In this document: positions 47,692 through 55,541 of the stretch, in pieces | Layout: each line of letters starts with the position of its first letter | Numbering within the stretch: position 1 is the first letter of the stretch | Source: Gammaproteobacteria bacterium | Lineage (GTDB): Bacteria > Pseudomonadota > Gammaproteobacteria > Pseudomonadales > Azotimanducaceae | NCBI GenBank assembly: GCA_028824555.1 | Contig: JAPPDJ010000157.1 | Location: 22,553-86,552, forward strand | Length of the DNA stretch: 64,000 nt | Reading direction: 5' to 3' | Program-made: the position numbers and the translations under genes | Notes under the pieces: model-generated | Seen by the model: the letters and a program-made list of their open reading frames with translations, nothing else | What the model was told of the DNA's origin: nothing | Databases searched by the model: none

Positions 47692-48873
47692 ATGAACGGA
47701 CCGCTCGCCGGATACACGGTTCTCGATCTCACCATCGCCCGCGCGGGGCCGACGGCCGTGCGCCTCTTGGCGGACTGGGGTGCGAATGTCATTCGCGTGG
47801 AGCCGCCGCCCGGCCCCGGCGGCAACATGACCGGTGCCCGCCGCGGCCCGGACGAGCAGAACCTGCACCGCAACAAGCGCAGCGTCGCCATTAACCTCAA
47901 GACCGAGGCCGGCCACGGGCTTTTCCTCGACATGGCGCGCAAGGCCGACGTGGTGGTGGAGAACTTCCGCGCCGAGGTGAAGCACCGGCTGAAGGTGGAC
48001 TACGACTCGGTGCGGGCGGTGAACGAGTCGATCATCTACGCGAGCATTTCCGGCTTCGGCCAGGAAGGCCCCTACAGCAAGCGTCCAGGCGTGGACCAGA
48101 TCGTCCAGGGCATGAGCGGCCTCATGTCCATCACCGGCGAGCCGGGGCGGGGCCCCATGCGCGTCGGCATCGCCATCAGCGACACCGCGGCGGGCATGTT
48201 CCTGGGCCAAGGCATCCTGCTCGCCTTGCTGCACCGCGAGCGCACGGGCAAGGGGCAATGGGTTCACACCTCCCTGCTCGAAGCAATGCTGAACAAGCTC
48301 GATTTCCAAGGCGCCCGCTACACCATGCTAGGGGACGTGCCGGGGCAACAGGGCAACGACCATCCGACCGCGACGCCGATGGGCGCCTTCGCCTGCAAGG
48401 ACGGCATGGTGAACATCGCCGCCGCCAGCCCGCGCATGTGGGCAAGCTTCTGCGAGGCGGTGGGAGCGGACGCGCTGCAGGGCGACCCCCGCTACGACAC
48501 GCCGCGCAATCGAATCGCCGCCAGGGCAGACTTGAACCCGGACATCGAGAAGGCCATCGCCCACCTCACCGTCGAAGAGATGGTAGAGCGCCTAAACGCG
48601 GCCGGCGTGCCCTGCGGCCCCGTCAACGACATCGCCGGCGGCTTCGACAACGAGCAGGCGCAACACCTCGGCATGAGCAAGGCTGCGCCCCACCGGGAAC
48701 TCGGCGACCTGCACCTCATTCGCTCGCCCATCAACCTCTCTGCTTTCCCCCACCCCGACCGCTTCGACCACGCAGCGCCGGACCCGGGCCAAGACACGAA
48801 CGACATACTCGCTGGCTTCGGCGTGGCGGATGCCGAAATCGAGCGGCTTCGAGCCGCCGGCGCGGTGAACTGA
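47692..48873 (+). CDS. CaiB/BaiF-family (class III) CoA-transferase
   Basis: 393 residues from ATG 47692, with GGGAG upstream. Characteristic start: GPLAGYTVLDLTIARAGP, LLADWGANVIRVEPP, then NLHRNKRSVAINLKTEAG, VVVENFRAEVKHRL and YASISGFGQEGPYSKRPGVD. The catalytic Asp is expected in GVDQIVQGMSGL. It moves CoA between carboxylic acids (e.g. formyl-, succinyl- or carnitine-CoA) by a glutamyl/aspartyl-thioester intermediate. It is 28 bases after the transporter and probably in the same operon, fitting import and activation of an organic acid. Confidence 0.92.
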   Translation: MNGPLAGYTVLDLTIARAGPTAVRLLADWGANVIRVEPPPGPGGNMTGARRGPDEQNLHRNKRSVAINLKTEAGHGLFLDMARKADVVVENFRAEVKHRLKVDYDSVRAVNESIIYASISGFGQEGPYSKRPGVDQIVQGMSGLMSITGEPGRGPMRVGIAISDTAAGMFLGQGILLALLHRERTGKGQWVHTSLLEAMLNKLDFQGARYTMLGDVPGQQGNDHPTATPMGAFACKDGMVNIAAASPRMWASFCEAVGADALQGDPRYDTPRNRIAARADLNPDIEKAIAHLTVEEMVERLNAAGVPCGPVNDIAGGFDNEQAQHLGMSKAAPHRELGDLHLIRSPINLSAFPHPDRFDHAAPDPGQDTNDILAGFGVADAEIERLRAAGAVN

Positions 48874-48922
48874 CCGCGACGCCGTGCAATACTTGGTTCG
48901 CTAGGGTGCTTGGAGCGAACCC

Positions 48923-49921
48923 ATGTCTGACAGTCCCGTAGGAGCGGTCCCCTCACCGGCGGACGAGCGGGAGGACTTCCCCGGCTGTGACCCGGTGCCA
49001 ATGTCGTGGGATGACGTGGTGGCGCATGAGGCCAAAGACATTTGGTACTGGGATGGCGACACGAACACGGCGTGGGTGGTGCGGGAGATCACCGCAGACC
49101 ACGAAATGCCGACGCACCGGCTGCCAAGCCTGATGACGCGCATCTCCCAGGAGCGCGGCTCTGCCATCCAATGCTTCGGCAGTGCCAGCCTTGTATTTCG
49201 CCGTCCCGACGGCAAGCCCGGCAAGATGATGGAGCCAGACCAGTCCGTCTTTCTCCATCCGCGCGAGCCGGGCCGAGGGGACGGGATTGTGCTCGGCAGG
49301 GACCGCTTGCCAGACGTGGTCATGGAAACGGACCACACCACCGACGTTCGCCGGCGCAAGCTCGGCATGTATGAGCGGTGGGGCTTTCCGGAGCTGTGGG
49401 TGGAGGTGCCGGATGCGGGCGCGCCCAGCCGGCCACGGGGGCTTGCGGCAGGGCTCACGATCTACGTTCTCGAAGGCGGCGAATACCGTCGCGTTGATGC
49501 AAGCCGCGCATTCTTCGACTGGAGCGCAGAGTCGATTCACGTCGCGCTGAACGAGGCGCAACTGTCGCGCGAGACGATGGCAGGTCTGGCGCGGGTGGGA
49601 CGCGAACTCGGGCGCGGGGAAGGCACCACGCCGGAAGACGACATGCAGACTCGCGGTCACCGGAGGGAAGCGCACCGGCTTGGCATGCGCCAGGGGCATG
49701 CGCAGGGTCAGGCAGAGAGCCAGGCCAAGGCACTGGCGCAGCAATTGGAGGTGCTGCGACGAGTTGCGTCGCGGAGATTCGATCAGGCGGTGGTTGTTCG
49801 CGCCCTTGGACGGCTGGGAACGGTCGATGATGTTGGGCGGCTAACGGAGCTGGGCGGGCTCGTCTTTGACTGTGCCGACGGCGACGAGCTAGAGAGGCGG
49901 CTGGCGGAAGCGATGCAATGA
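48923..49921 (+). CDS. Uma2-family (PD-(D/E)XK-like) protein
   Basis: 332 residues from ATG. Residues ~85-175 read MMEPDQSVFLHPRE and VVMETDHTTDVRRRKLGMYERWGFPELWVEV. This is the Uma2 endonuclease-like core, with D, E and K positions in Exx(T/S)xxxRRxKxxxYxxxGxxEyWxV. The C-terminus is an Ala/Gln-rich coiled coil (QGHAQGQAESQAKALAQQLE) and an unusual REAHRLGMRQGHAQG stretch seen in other Uma2-like and Rpn-type proteins. The nuclease residues appear kept. Its stop overlaps the start of the next PhyH dioxygenase (ATGA). Confidence 0.75.
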   Translation: MSDSPVGAVPSPADEREDFPGCDPVPMSWDDVVAHEAKDIWYWDGDTNTAWVVREITADHEMPTHRLPSLMTRISQERGSAIQCFGSASLVFRRPDGKPGKMMEPDQSVFLHPREPGRGDGIVLGRDRLPDVVMETDHTTDVRRRKLGMYERWGFPELWVEVPDAGAPSRPRGLAAGLTIYVLEGGEYRRVDASRAFFDWSAESIHVALNEAQLSRETMAGLARVGRELGRGEGTTPEDDMQTRGHRREAHRLGMRQGHAQGQAESQAKALAQQLEVLRRVASRRFDQAVVVRALGRLGTVDDVGRLTELGGLVFDCADGDELERRLAEAMQ

Positions 49922-50715
49922 GCTCTGACGCGGTCGATGTCGCCTTCTATCAGGAGAGCGGCTACCTGCACTTGCCGGGCGTCTTCTCGTCGGACGAAAT
50001 CGGTCGCATGGAAGAGGAACTCGACTGGCAGATCGACACCTGGGCCGGCAAGGGACCCGGCTGGAGCGGCGGCTGGCGGCGGGTGTACATGAACGCGGCC
50101 ACGGAGCGCGCCTCGAAGCTCGTGGCGTTGCACGATCTGCACCGCTACTCCCGCGCGTGGTGCGACGCGGTGACCCATCCCCCTCTCACGAACGCGGTCG
50201 CGGCGCTCATCGGCCCCAACGTCGAGCTGCATCACACCACTTTGCACGCCAAGCCGCCGGAGACAGGCCATCCTTTCCCGATGCATCAGGACTGGGCCTT
50301 CTACCAGCACGAGAATGGGCGCTACGTGGACTGCCTAGTTCACCTCGACGACACCGACGACGACAACGGCTGCATCCGCTTCCTCGCCGGATCGCACAAG
50401 GGCGGCGCGCTTGACCATGTGGTGAAGCACCCCGACGGCAACCCCTGCACACCGCACCTTCCCACCGATGATTGGAGCCTCGAAGACACCGTGCCGGTGC
50501 CGGCCAAGCGCGGCGACGTGGTGCTCTTCAGCATCCACATGGTGCACGGCTCCCGCATCAATCGCACAGACGCCGTCCGCCGCATCGTCCGCATCGGCTA
50601 CCGCGACCCGGAAAACCTGCAGACTGCAGGGCAATCACTCGGCAGGCCCGGCCTCATGGTGCACGGCCGCAGGCCGCGCGCGGAAGGGCAGAGCCCGTTG
50701 CCCACGACCATTTAA
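49918..50715 (+). CDS. Phytanoyl-CoA dioxygenase family protein
   Basis: 265 residues, ATG coupled to the Uma2-like gene. Fold markers: QESGYLHLPGVFSSDEIGRM, TLHAKPPETGHPFPMHQDWAF (facial His-x-Asp as H-Q-D), HLDDTDDDNGCIRFLAGSHK, the distal His in LFSIHMVHGSRINRTD and the Arg in VRRIVRIGYRDPEN. This is the compact PhyH form. Third such enzyme in the window. Substrate unknown. Confidence 0.88.
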   Translation: MSSDAVDVAFYQESGYLHLPGVFSSDEIGRMEEELDWQIDTWAGKGPGWSGGWRRVYMNAATERASKLVALHDLHRYSRAWCDAVTHPPLTNAVAALIGPNVELHHTTLHAKPPETGHPFPMHQDWAFYQHENGRYVDCLVHLDDTDDDNGCIRFLAGSHKGGALDHVVKHPDGNPCTPHLPTDDWSLEDTVPVPAKRGDVVLFSIHMVHGSRINRTDAVRRIVRIGYRDPENLQTAGQSLGRPGLMVHGRRPRAEGQSPLPTTI

Positions 50716-50725
50716 ATCGCACGCA

Positions 50726-51337
50726 ATGCATGTCAGAACCATCCCCATCCTGGCCTGTGTCATTGTCGCAGGCAACGTTGACGCACGAACCGTGACATAC
50801 GTGCCCGTCTGCGAAGAAAGTGGTGCCGGGGCAGTTGCAGGCAACCTTTTCGTGTTGCGCGGCTACGCTGACACCACCATTGCTGGAGCCACGTTCAGGC
50901 GAACCGCGCTGCTATCGCTTGGGAGCACGGAGGATGTCCGCGCCACGAGAGTGAATCTGCGTTCTGGCGACGTATCTGCGCGTGGCGCAGACCGTGTGCT
51001 GTCGTGCTCGTGGGACGGCAACGGCAACTATGTCAATCCGTGGAACGACGGCGATGCGTGCTATGTAGTGTTGCAGCCGGACGCCATGCCAGAGGCGTTC
51101 CTCCACACTAGGCTGACCGGCGACACCGAGGACGACGAGGACGTCAGTCTGGCAGGAAGCGTGGGCGGCCAAGCTGTCACGATCAAGCTGAAAAAGGAAG
51201 ACCTGCCCAAGTTCCGCTCGAAATGGAGTCGCTTGGTCAGCGTTGACGTAGCCCCATCCTGCCAACACATCATGCTGCAGGCTAGATGGGGAGTTGGCCT
51301 ATGCGAGAGCGAGCAATCCATGGCGTGCGAGGAATAG
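50726..51337 (+). CDS. Secreted hypothetical protein
   Basis: 203 residues from ATG 50726, ten bases after the dioxygenase stop. A signal peptide (IPILACVIVAGNVDA) precedes a beta-rich mature part with six cysteines: VCEESGAG, LSCSWDG, GDACYVVL, SCQHIM, LCESEQ and the terminal ACEE. Disulfides are likely in the periplasm. Contains an acidic loop GDTEDDEDVS. I recognise no family. Possibly cotranscribed with the PhyH gene. Confidence 0.6.
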   Translation: MHVRTIPILACVIVAGNVDARTVTYVPVCEESGAGAVAGNLFVLRGYADTTIAGATFRRTALLSLGSTEDVRATRVNLRSGDVSARGADRVLSCSWDGNGNYVNPWNDGDACYVVLQPDAMPEAFLHTRLTGDTEDDEDVSLAGSVGGQAVTIKLKKEDLPKFRSKWSRLVSVDVAPSCQHIMLQARWGVGLCESEQSMACEE

Positions 51338-51386
51338 GCATCCTCGTGCAGACACATCAGGCTTAAACCGAACAGGAGATCTAGAC

Positions 51387-52460
51387 ATGGGACCCATTCC
51401 AAAGGGCGGCACAGTTGCAGTCACCGGAGCTGCGGGATTCATCGGCGGCTGGGTGGTTCGACGGCTGCTGGACAAGGGCTATCGCGTGCGTGCGTGCGTC
51501 CGCGATGCCGACGACGACAATCGCTGCGGCTTCCTGCGCGCCATGCCGGGCTACGCCTCCGGCCGTCTGACGATCCACTCGGCCAACCTCGACGACGAAG
51601 GCTGCTTCGACGATATCTTCGCCGGCTGCCACGGCGTTGCCCACGTCTCCCACGTCTCGAACTATAGCGACCACGAGTACGTGCAACGCGTGTGCGACCA
51701 CATCATTGCCAGCGTCAACAAGGCCGGTACGGTGGGGCGAGTGGTGGTCACCTCCAGCATCGCCGCGGTGATGTCGGAGATGGATATGAACGAATACGTT
51801 CGCCGCCCCGTGTTCTACGAAGACCGCTATCCCGACGAGCAAAACCCGCGCCGCACCGCGGACCGCCAGGGCTACTCGATGGGCAAGGTCATCGCCCAGC
51901 GTGCGTTCTCGGACGCCGCCGAGGAAAGCGGCGAGTGGGAGGCCATCACCTGCTGCCCGGCGGACAACGTGGGGCCGATCCAGTCGCCGCACCAGAAGGA
52001 CATGGGCCCGTGGCAGCACAACATCGAGATGATGCTGCTCGGCGAGTACTACCAAAACGGCGTCTATCGCCCGTGGATGACGGTGGACGTGCGCGACGAC
52101 GCCGACTGCCATGTTGGCCTGCTCGAGAGCGTGAAGGTCAAGAACGGCGAACGCTACATCGCCTGGTCAACCGACGCCATCAAGGTGGAAGACATCTGCG
52201 CCAGCATCGACCGCCTCCTTCCCGAACTCGGCCACGACACCCCTGACGTGATCGACAACCACCCCGACCACATCAAGGACCGCGAAACCAAGTACCGCGC
52301 CATCTGGGCTGGCGTAGAACTGCGCAACGACCGAATGCGCAACGTCACCGGCGTAACCTTCCGCCCCTTCGACGAATCCCTGCGCGACTGCGTGGAGTCG
52401 TTGCTGACGGTGGCGAAGGTGAAGCCAAAGCTGCGCGAGGGGTTCTCCAATCGGGTGTGA
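51387..52460 (+). CDS. NAD(P)-dependent extended SDR (epimerase/dihydroflavonol reductase-like)
   Basis: 357 residues from ATG 51387 with AGGAGATC upstream. Extended SDR: VAVTGAAGFIGGWVVRRLLD (GxxGxxG), VRACVRDADDDNR, GVAHVSHVSNYSDHEYV, VVVTSSIAAVMSE and the catalytic YSMGK (YxxxK). The C-terminus has RYIAWSTDAIKVEDICASID. The overall form is nearest to aldehyde or dihydroflavonol 4-reductases that reduce a carbonyl, rather than sugar epimerases. Substrate unknown, stands alone. Confidence 0.85.
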   Translation: MGPIPKGGTVAVTGAAGFIGGWVVRRLLDKGYRVRACVRDADDDNRCGFLRAMPGYASGRLTIHSANLDDEGCFDDIFAGCHGVAHVSHVSNYSDHEYVQRVCDHIIASVNKAGTVGRVVVTSSIAAVMSEMDMNEYVRRPVFYEDRYPDEQNPRRTADRQGYSMGKVIAQRAFSDAAEESGEWEAITCCPADNVGPIQSPHQKDMGPWQHNIEMMLLGEYYQNGVYRPWMTVDVRDDADCHVGLLESVKVKNGERYIAWSTDAIKVEDICASIDRLLPELGHDTPDVIDNHPDHIKDRETKYRAIWAGVELRNDRMRNVTGVTFRPFDESLRDCVESLLTVAKVKPKLREGFSNRV

Positions 52461-52486
52461 GATCGCCTTGGCAAGGTTCTGACAGG

Positions 52487-52990
52487 TCACCGTCGGCTTC
52501 GTTCGAGCAGCGCCCTGAGGCGGGGTAGCGCTCGCCTGTCCTTGTCGCGGTCTGCGGCGGCCTTGGAGCGGATGATGTCCGGCAGGGATGCGACCAGCAA
52601 CATGATGCCGGCCGTGTCGATCGCGACCGCGTCCTGCCTCAGGTCGTTGAAACCGCGCGTGCCGGCAGGCATGAGGACGATGTCCATGTCGCCGGCGCAT
52701 GTCGTGAGGTTGAGCAATGCGTCCGGGCCCAGGTTCGAAAGGAATGTGGCGGAGCAGTCGAAGGGCAACCCGTTCGGTTCCCCTTCAGTGCGGATGCGAG
52801 CATTGAGCCGGCGCAGGGCGGCGGCGAGCCGGTCGAGGTTTTCCGAATCCCCGGCAGGCACGATGTCGAGGTCCACCGTGACCCCGGCGTCGCCGTGCAG
52901 GATGGCGGCCATGCCGCCGATCAAGACAAAGCGCACGTTCTGTGCCGCAAGTGCCGCGAGGATCTCCTCGGGGCGGAAGGCGTCATCCAC
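52487..52990 (-). CDS. Nucleotidyltransferase (AbiEii/MNT-like)
   Basis: 167 residues from GTG 52990, overlapping the upstream HTH gene's stop by eight bases. Polymerase beta-type fold: ILAALAAQNVRFVLIGGMAAILHGD, then VDLDIVPAG (the DxD-type metal pair after GG) and LFDCSATFL-like strand, ending in LRRALLERSRR. This matches the nucleotidyltransferase of AbiEii or MNT-type toxin-antitoxin systems. The partner is the overlapping XRE-type regulator. In known systems the enzyme adds nucleotides or adenylates a target, here not known. Confidence 0.78.
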   Translation of the reverse strand: MDDAFRPEEILAALAAQNVRFVLIGGMAAILHGDAGVTVDLDIVPAGDSENLDRLAAALRRLNARIRTEGEPNGLPFDCSATFLSNLGPDALLNLTTCAGDMDIVLMPAGTRGFNDLRQDAVAIDTAGIMLLVASLPDIIRSKAAADRDKDRRALPRLRALLERSRR

Positions 52991-53309
52991 GCTGTTGCCG
53001 TTCCAGGGCTCTGCGGCTGCGTAGGACAAAGTTGGCGGCACGGGTGGCGTCCGCCAGTCGCTCGTCGGGCGTGCGGCGGAGTGTGCGCTCGAACAGGGAG
53101 GCTGCGGCTTCGTCGTGTTCAGCAAGCGTCACGTGGATGTCGAAGCCGGCGGCGCGCACCAACCGCTCCACCAGATCGGTTGACGGAACGCGACTGCCCG
53201 ACTCGACCCGGGAAACGGTGGACTGCGGCACGCCGGCACGCTGCGCGAGCGCCGCCTGGGTCAGGCCGCCACGCTTGCGGGCTTCGCGCACCAAACTGCG
53301 GAGGGTCAT
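52983..53309 (-). CDS. XRE-type DNA-binding regulator (antitoxin-like)
   Basis: 108 residues from ATG. Helix-turn-helix LVREARKRGGLTQAALAQRA and VPQSTVSRVESGSRVPSTDL. Residues 55-108 form a second basic domain (AGFDIHVTLAEHDEAA, RRALERQQRG). It is the upstream member of an overlapping two-gene unit with the nucleotidyltransferase and presumably its antitoxin or repressor. The pair sits just downstream of the selenoprotein operon terminator. Confidence 0.82.
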   Translation of the reverse strand: MTLRSLVREARKRGGLTQAALAQRAGVPQSTVSRVESGSRVPSTDLVERLVRAAGFDIHVTLAEHDEAAASLFERTLRRTPDERLADATRAANFVLRSRRALERQQRG

Positions 53310-53376
53310 GCCTTCCTATAGCCAATTCGGCATCGCGCGGTCAAGTCGGGTTCAGCAGTCAGCGCTCTCCCACAGT

Positions 53377-53415
53377 CAAAACGGCCCGGAACCCACGCGT
53401 GGATTCGTTCCGGAC
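53377..53415 (-). terminator. Rho-independent terminator of the UGSC operon
   Basis: Minus-strand stem GGTCCGGAAC (53415-53406) pairs with GTTCCGGGCC (53391-53382) with one G-U pair, then G and TTTT. It starts ten bases past the selenoprotein stop codon. An inner CCACGCGTGG palindrome sits in the loop. Confidence 0.65.
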
Positions 53416-53424
53416 CAGGGAACC

Positions 53425-53946
53425 TCAGTTCGTCAGCGCCGCTACTACCGCCTCCACGCACTCATCCGCCTTGGCTTGCATTTCTGCATCCGTGGCGTCC
53501 TGGATGGGATGCGGGACGAAAACGCATTGGGCCTCTTCCATGCCGAGCATGCTCGCTTGGGTGGCTGCGGCGTCCTTGAACTCGCTCGAGGCAATGCTCA
53601 CTGCCGGCACGCCCTGAATCTCGAACCATACCGTGTCATGCAAACTGCACGTGGTACAGGAGCCTCAGTCGGCCAGCGCCTCGATCACGAAGTCGTTCTT
53701 GGCGCGGATGTCGCGGCGGAGGTCGTCAGGTGCTGGCTTCGTGAACGTCGGCTTGGCGTAACGGTTCAGCGTCACGTTGGGCAGGCGTTCGGCGAGCTGC
53801 GCCTCGAGCCGGTCCAGCAGGATGTTGCCGCGCGGCTTGGAGATGTCGAGCAGCGCAACGTTGCCCGTGATCGACTCCGGCCTTGGAGTGATCTTGCGGG
53901 CGACGGGCGTGCGCTCGTCTCCGGGGTCCAGGATCGTTGTGGTCAT
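53425..53946 (-). CDS. UGSC-type selenoprotein (in-frame TGA = Sec94)
   Basis: 173 residues if TGA 53665-53667 is read as selenocysteine. Start ATG 53946 has GAGGAG upstream. The frame runs MTTTILDPGDERTPVARKIT.. to DFVIEALAD, then TGA, then GSCTTCSLHDTVWFEI.. to VVAALTN and TGA. Around the codon the sequence EALAD-U-GSCTTC-SLHDTVWFE matches the known UGSC (seleno)protein family, in which an ADUGSC core precedes an HD and later a HP (here FVPHPIQD). The U-x-x-C-x-x-C motif suggests a redox centre. Downstream protein in frame is well conserved in character, which argues against a true stop. selA, selB and selC are in the window. Standard calling would split it at Sec94. Confidence 0.9.
53629..53667 (-). 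promoter_or_regulatory. SECIS-like hairpin after the UGA codon
   Basis: After the UGA, on the minus strand, UACC (53656-53653) pairs with GGUA (53632-53629) and CGUGCA (53651-53646) pairs with UGCAUG (53642-53637), closing a three-base loop GUU. The loop begins 20 bases after UGA. The distance and a G-U in the loop are in line with bacterial SECIS elements recognised by SelB. Confidence 0.65.
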
Positions 53947-53978
53947 GGTCGCTCCTCTTGCCTTGGATGCGTCGGAGA

Positions 53979-55538
53979 TCAATCTTCGACTTTGACGGAA
54001 ACGGGAATCGAGCCGATTTCGCCGCCGACCCAGCCGTGGAATATGCCGGAGAACTTGCCGGCGTCGGAACCGGCGACGACGATGTGGATGTTGCTCTTGG
54101 AGGCGAACTTCGGCATCGGGCGGCTCTGCCGGTCTGCCGGCATGGCCGCCACGCGATCCGCGGGGATGCCGCCGCCGATGTCTTCGGTGGCGACAAGGTC
54201 GGTGAGCGGGCGCGCGGTGACCTTCTGGATCTGCTCGCGCACGTCGTCCTTGCTGAAGCCGTCCCGGGCCAGGGTGTCCACGTGTTCCGGGCACACCACC
54301 AAGATGGCGTCGGAGGCGTTGTGGGCGTGAACGTGTTGCGACGCCTCCATCGACAGGCCAAAGCTGCCGGCCAGCTGGCGCGCCGTGAGTGAGCTTTGGT
54401 CCACGCAAAGCGTCGGGCCGCTGGTCATGGCGAAGATGGAAATCACCGAATCTTCCGCCTTGAAGCCCCGTTCGACGTGCAACGGCTCCCAGTTGCTGCG
54501 TTCCTCCCACTCCGGAAAGCACATGGTGAACTTCATCGGGTTGCCGAGCGTGGATCGCTCGGTGCCGCCCGGGCGGGCGCCGCCGATGTTGCGCACGGCG
54601 AGTCGCAGGGCGCGCCCGATCGAGTTGGCGGCACGGTTGCCTTGCCCCAGCGCTCCTAAGCGCATGTTCATGCCGAGTTCGTGGCGGATGGGGCCGTTGA
54701 CGATCATCACCGGCGTTGCGCCCATGGTCGTCGCCATCACGCCGTGGATGTTGAACTCCTTGTTGCAGACCGCTTCGAGCGCCGCGATCACCACCGGCAG
54801 GTGCTCCGGCTTGCAGCCGGCCATCACCGCGTTGATGGCGACCTTCTCCACCGTGGCCGGGGCGTAGTTGGGCGGCACCGTGGCCACCACTTCCTGGCTG
54901 TCGCGACGGGTTCCGCCGAGCATGCGCAGCACCCGCTCTGCGGTCGGCGGCACCACGGGCAGGCCGTCGGTGAAGCCCTGGTCGAACAGGAACTCGTGCA
55001 CGTCGTCTGCCGGGGCGATTTCGATGCGACGGGCGCGCAGGGGACTGTTCTCGGATTCCGCCCGCAGCCGGTCGGCGATGACCGGGTCTTGCGTGAGCGA
55101 GCCGCAGCCAGGGCGCCATTCGGGCAGGGATTGCCAATCCACGTCCACCGTGGGCGCGTGGCGCTCGAAGAAGGCCTGCCATTCAGCGCGGTCGAAGCCC
55201 ACGACCCGATCCACCTCGGTGCCGGATTCGTCCGACATCAGGAGCAGCGGCACCGTCTCGAGGTCGTAGGCGAAGGACACCTTGAGCGTTGAGTCGTCCA
55301 GCACAGGAATTGTGAGGCCATGCCGCTCGATGAGGGTGCGGTTGCCGTCGGCGGTCTGTCCGGGCGCCAGCACCGTCAGTTCATCGGCGTCGCCCAAGGC
55401 CTCGATGAGCGGCATCACCAGATTGCAGGTGGGGCAGTCCTCCTTGACGAAGCACAGCGCCGTGCGCTGGCCGGCGGGGAAGGCATGGCCGTTGCCGGCC
55501 ATGTCGTCGAGGGCGAATGCGGGCAGCTCGGCGGCCAT
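53979..55538 (-). CDS. Thioredoxin-like fusion protein of the UGSC cassette
   Basis: 519 residues from ATG 55538. Residues 1-~130 are a thioredoxin/AhpC-like fold: LPAFALDDMAGNGHAFPAGQ and CFVKEDCPTCNLVMPLIEAL with the CPTC disulfide at residues 35-38. A linker holds PEWRPGCGSLTQDP. From ~165 to the end is a second domain of unknown fold: EFLFDQGFTDGLPVVPPTAE, AINAVMAGCKPEHLPVVIAAL, FNIHGVMATTMGATPVMIVN. It has several Cys (MAGCKPEH, VCNKEF, MCFPEW) but no TGA. Four bases after the RraA-like stop and 32 bases before the selenoprotein start, all on one strand. It may pass electrons to or from the UGSC protein; function unknown. Confidence 0.8.
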   Translation of the reverse strand: MAAELPAFALDDMAGNGHAFPAGQRTALCFVKEDCPTCNLVMPLIEALGDADELTVLAPGQTADGNRTLIERHGLTIPVLDDSTLKVSFAYDLETVPLLLMSDESGTEVDRVVGFDRAEWQAFFERHAPTVDVDWQSLPEWRPGCGSLTQDPVIADRLRAESENSPLRARRIEIAPADDVHEFLFDQGFTDGLPVVPPTAERVLRMLGGTRRDSQEVVATVPPNYAPATVEKVAINAVMAGCKPEHLPVVIAALEAVCNKEFNIHGVMATTMGATPVMIVNGPIRHELGMNMRLGALGQGNRAANSIGRALRLAVRNIGGARPGGTERSTLGNPMKFTMCFPEWEERSNWEPLHVERGFKAEDSVISIFAMTSGPTLCVDQSSLTARQLAGSFGLSMEASQHVHAHNASDAILVVCPEHVDTLARDGFSKDDVREQIQKVTARPLTDLVATEDIGGGIPADRVAAMPADRQSRPMPKFASKSNIHIVVAGSDAGKFSGIFHGWVGGEIGSIPVSVKVED

Positions 55539-55541
55539 CGG

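Noticed and set aside
53425..53643. Separate 72-residue protein starting at TTG 53643
   Set aside because: It is the second half of the UGSC selenoprotein frame. The upstream codons back to Sec94 continue the family sequence.
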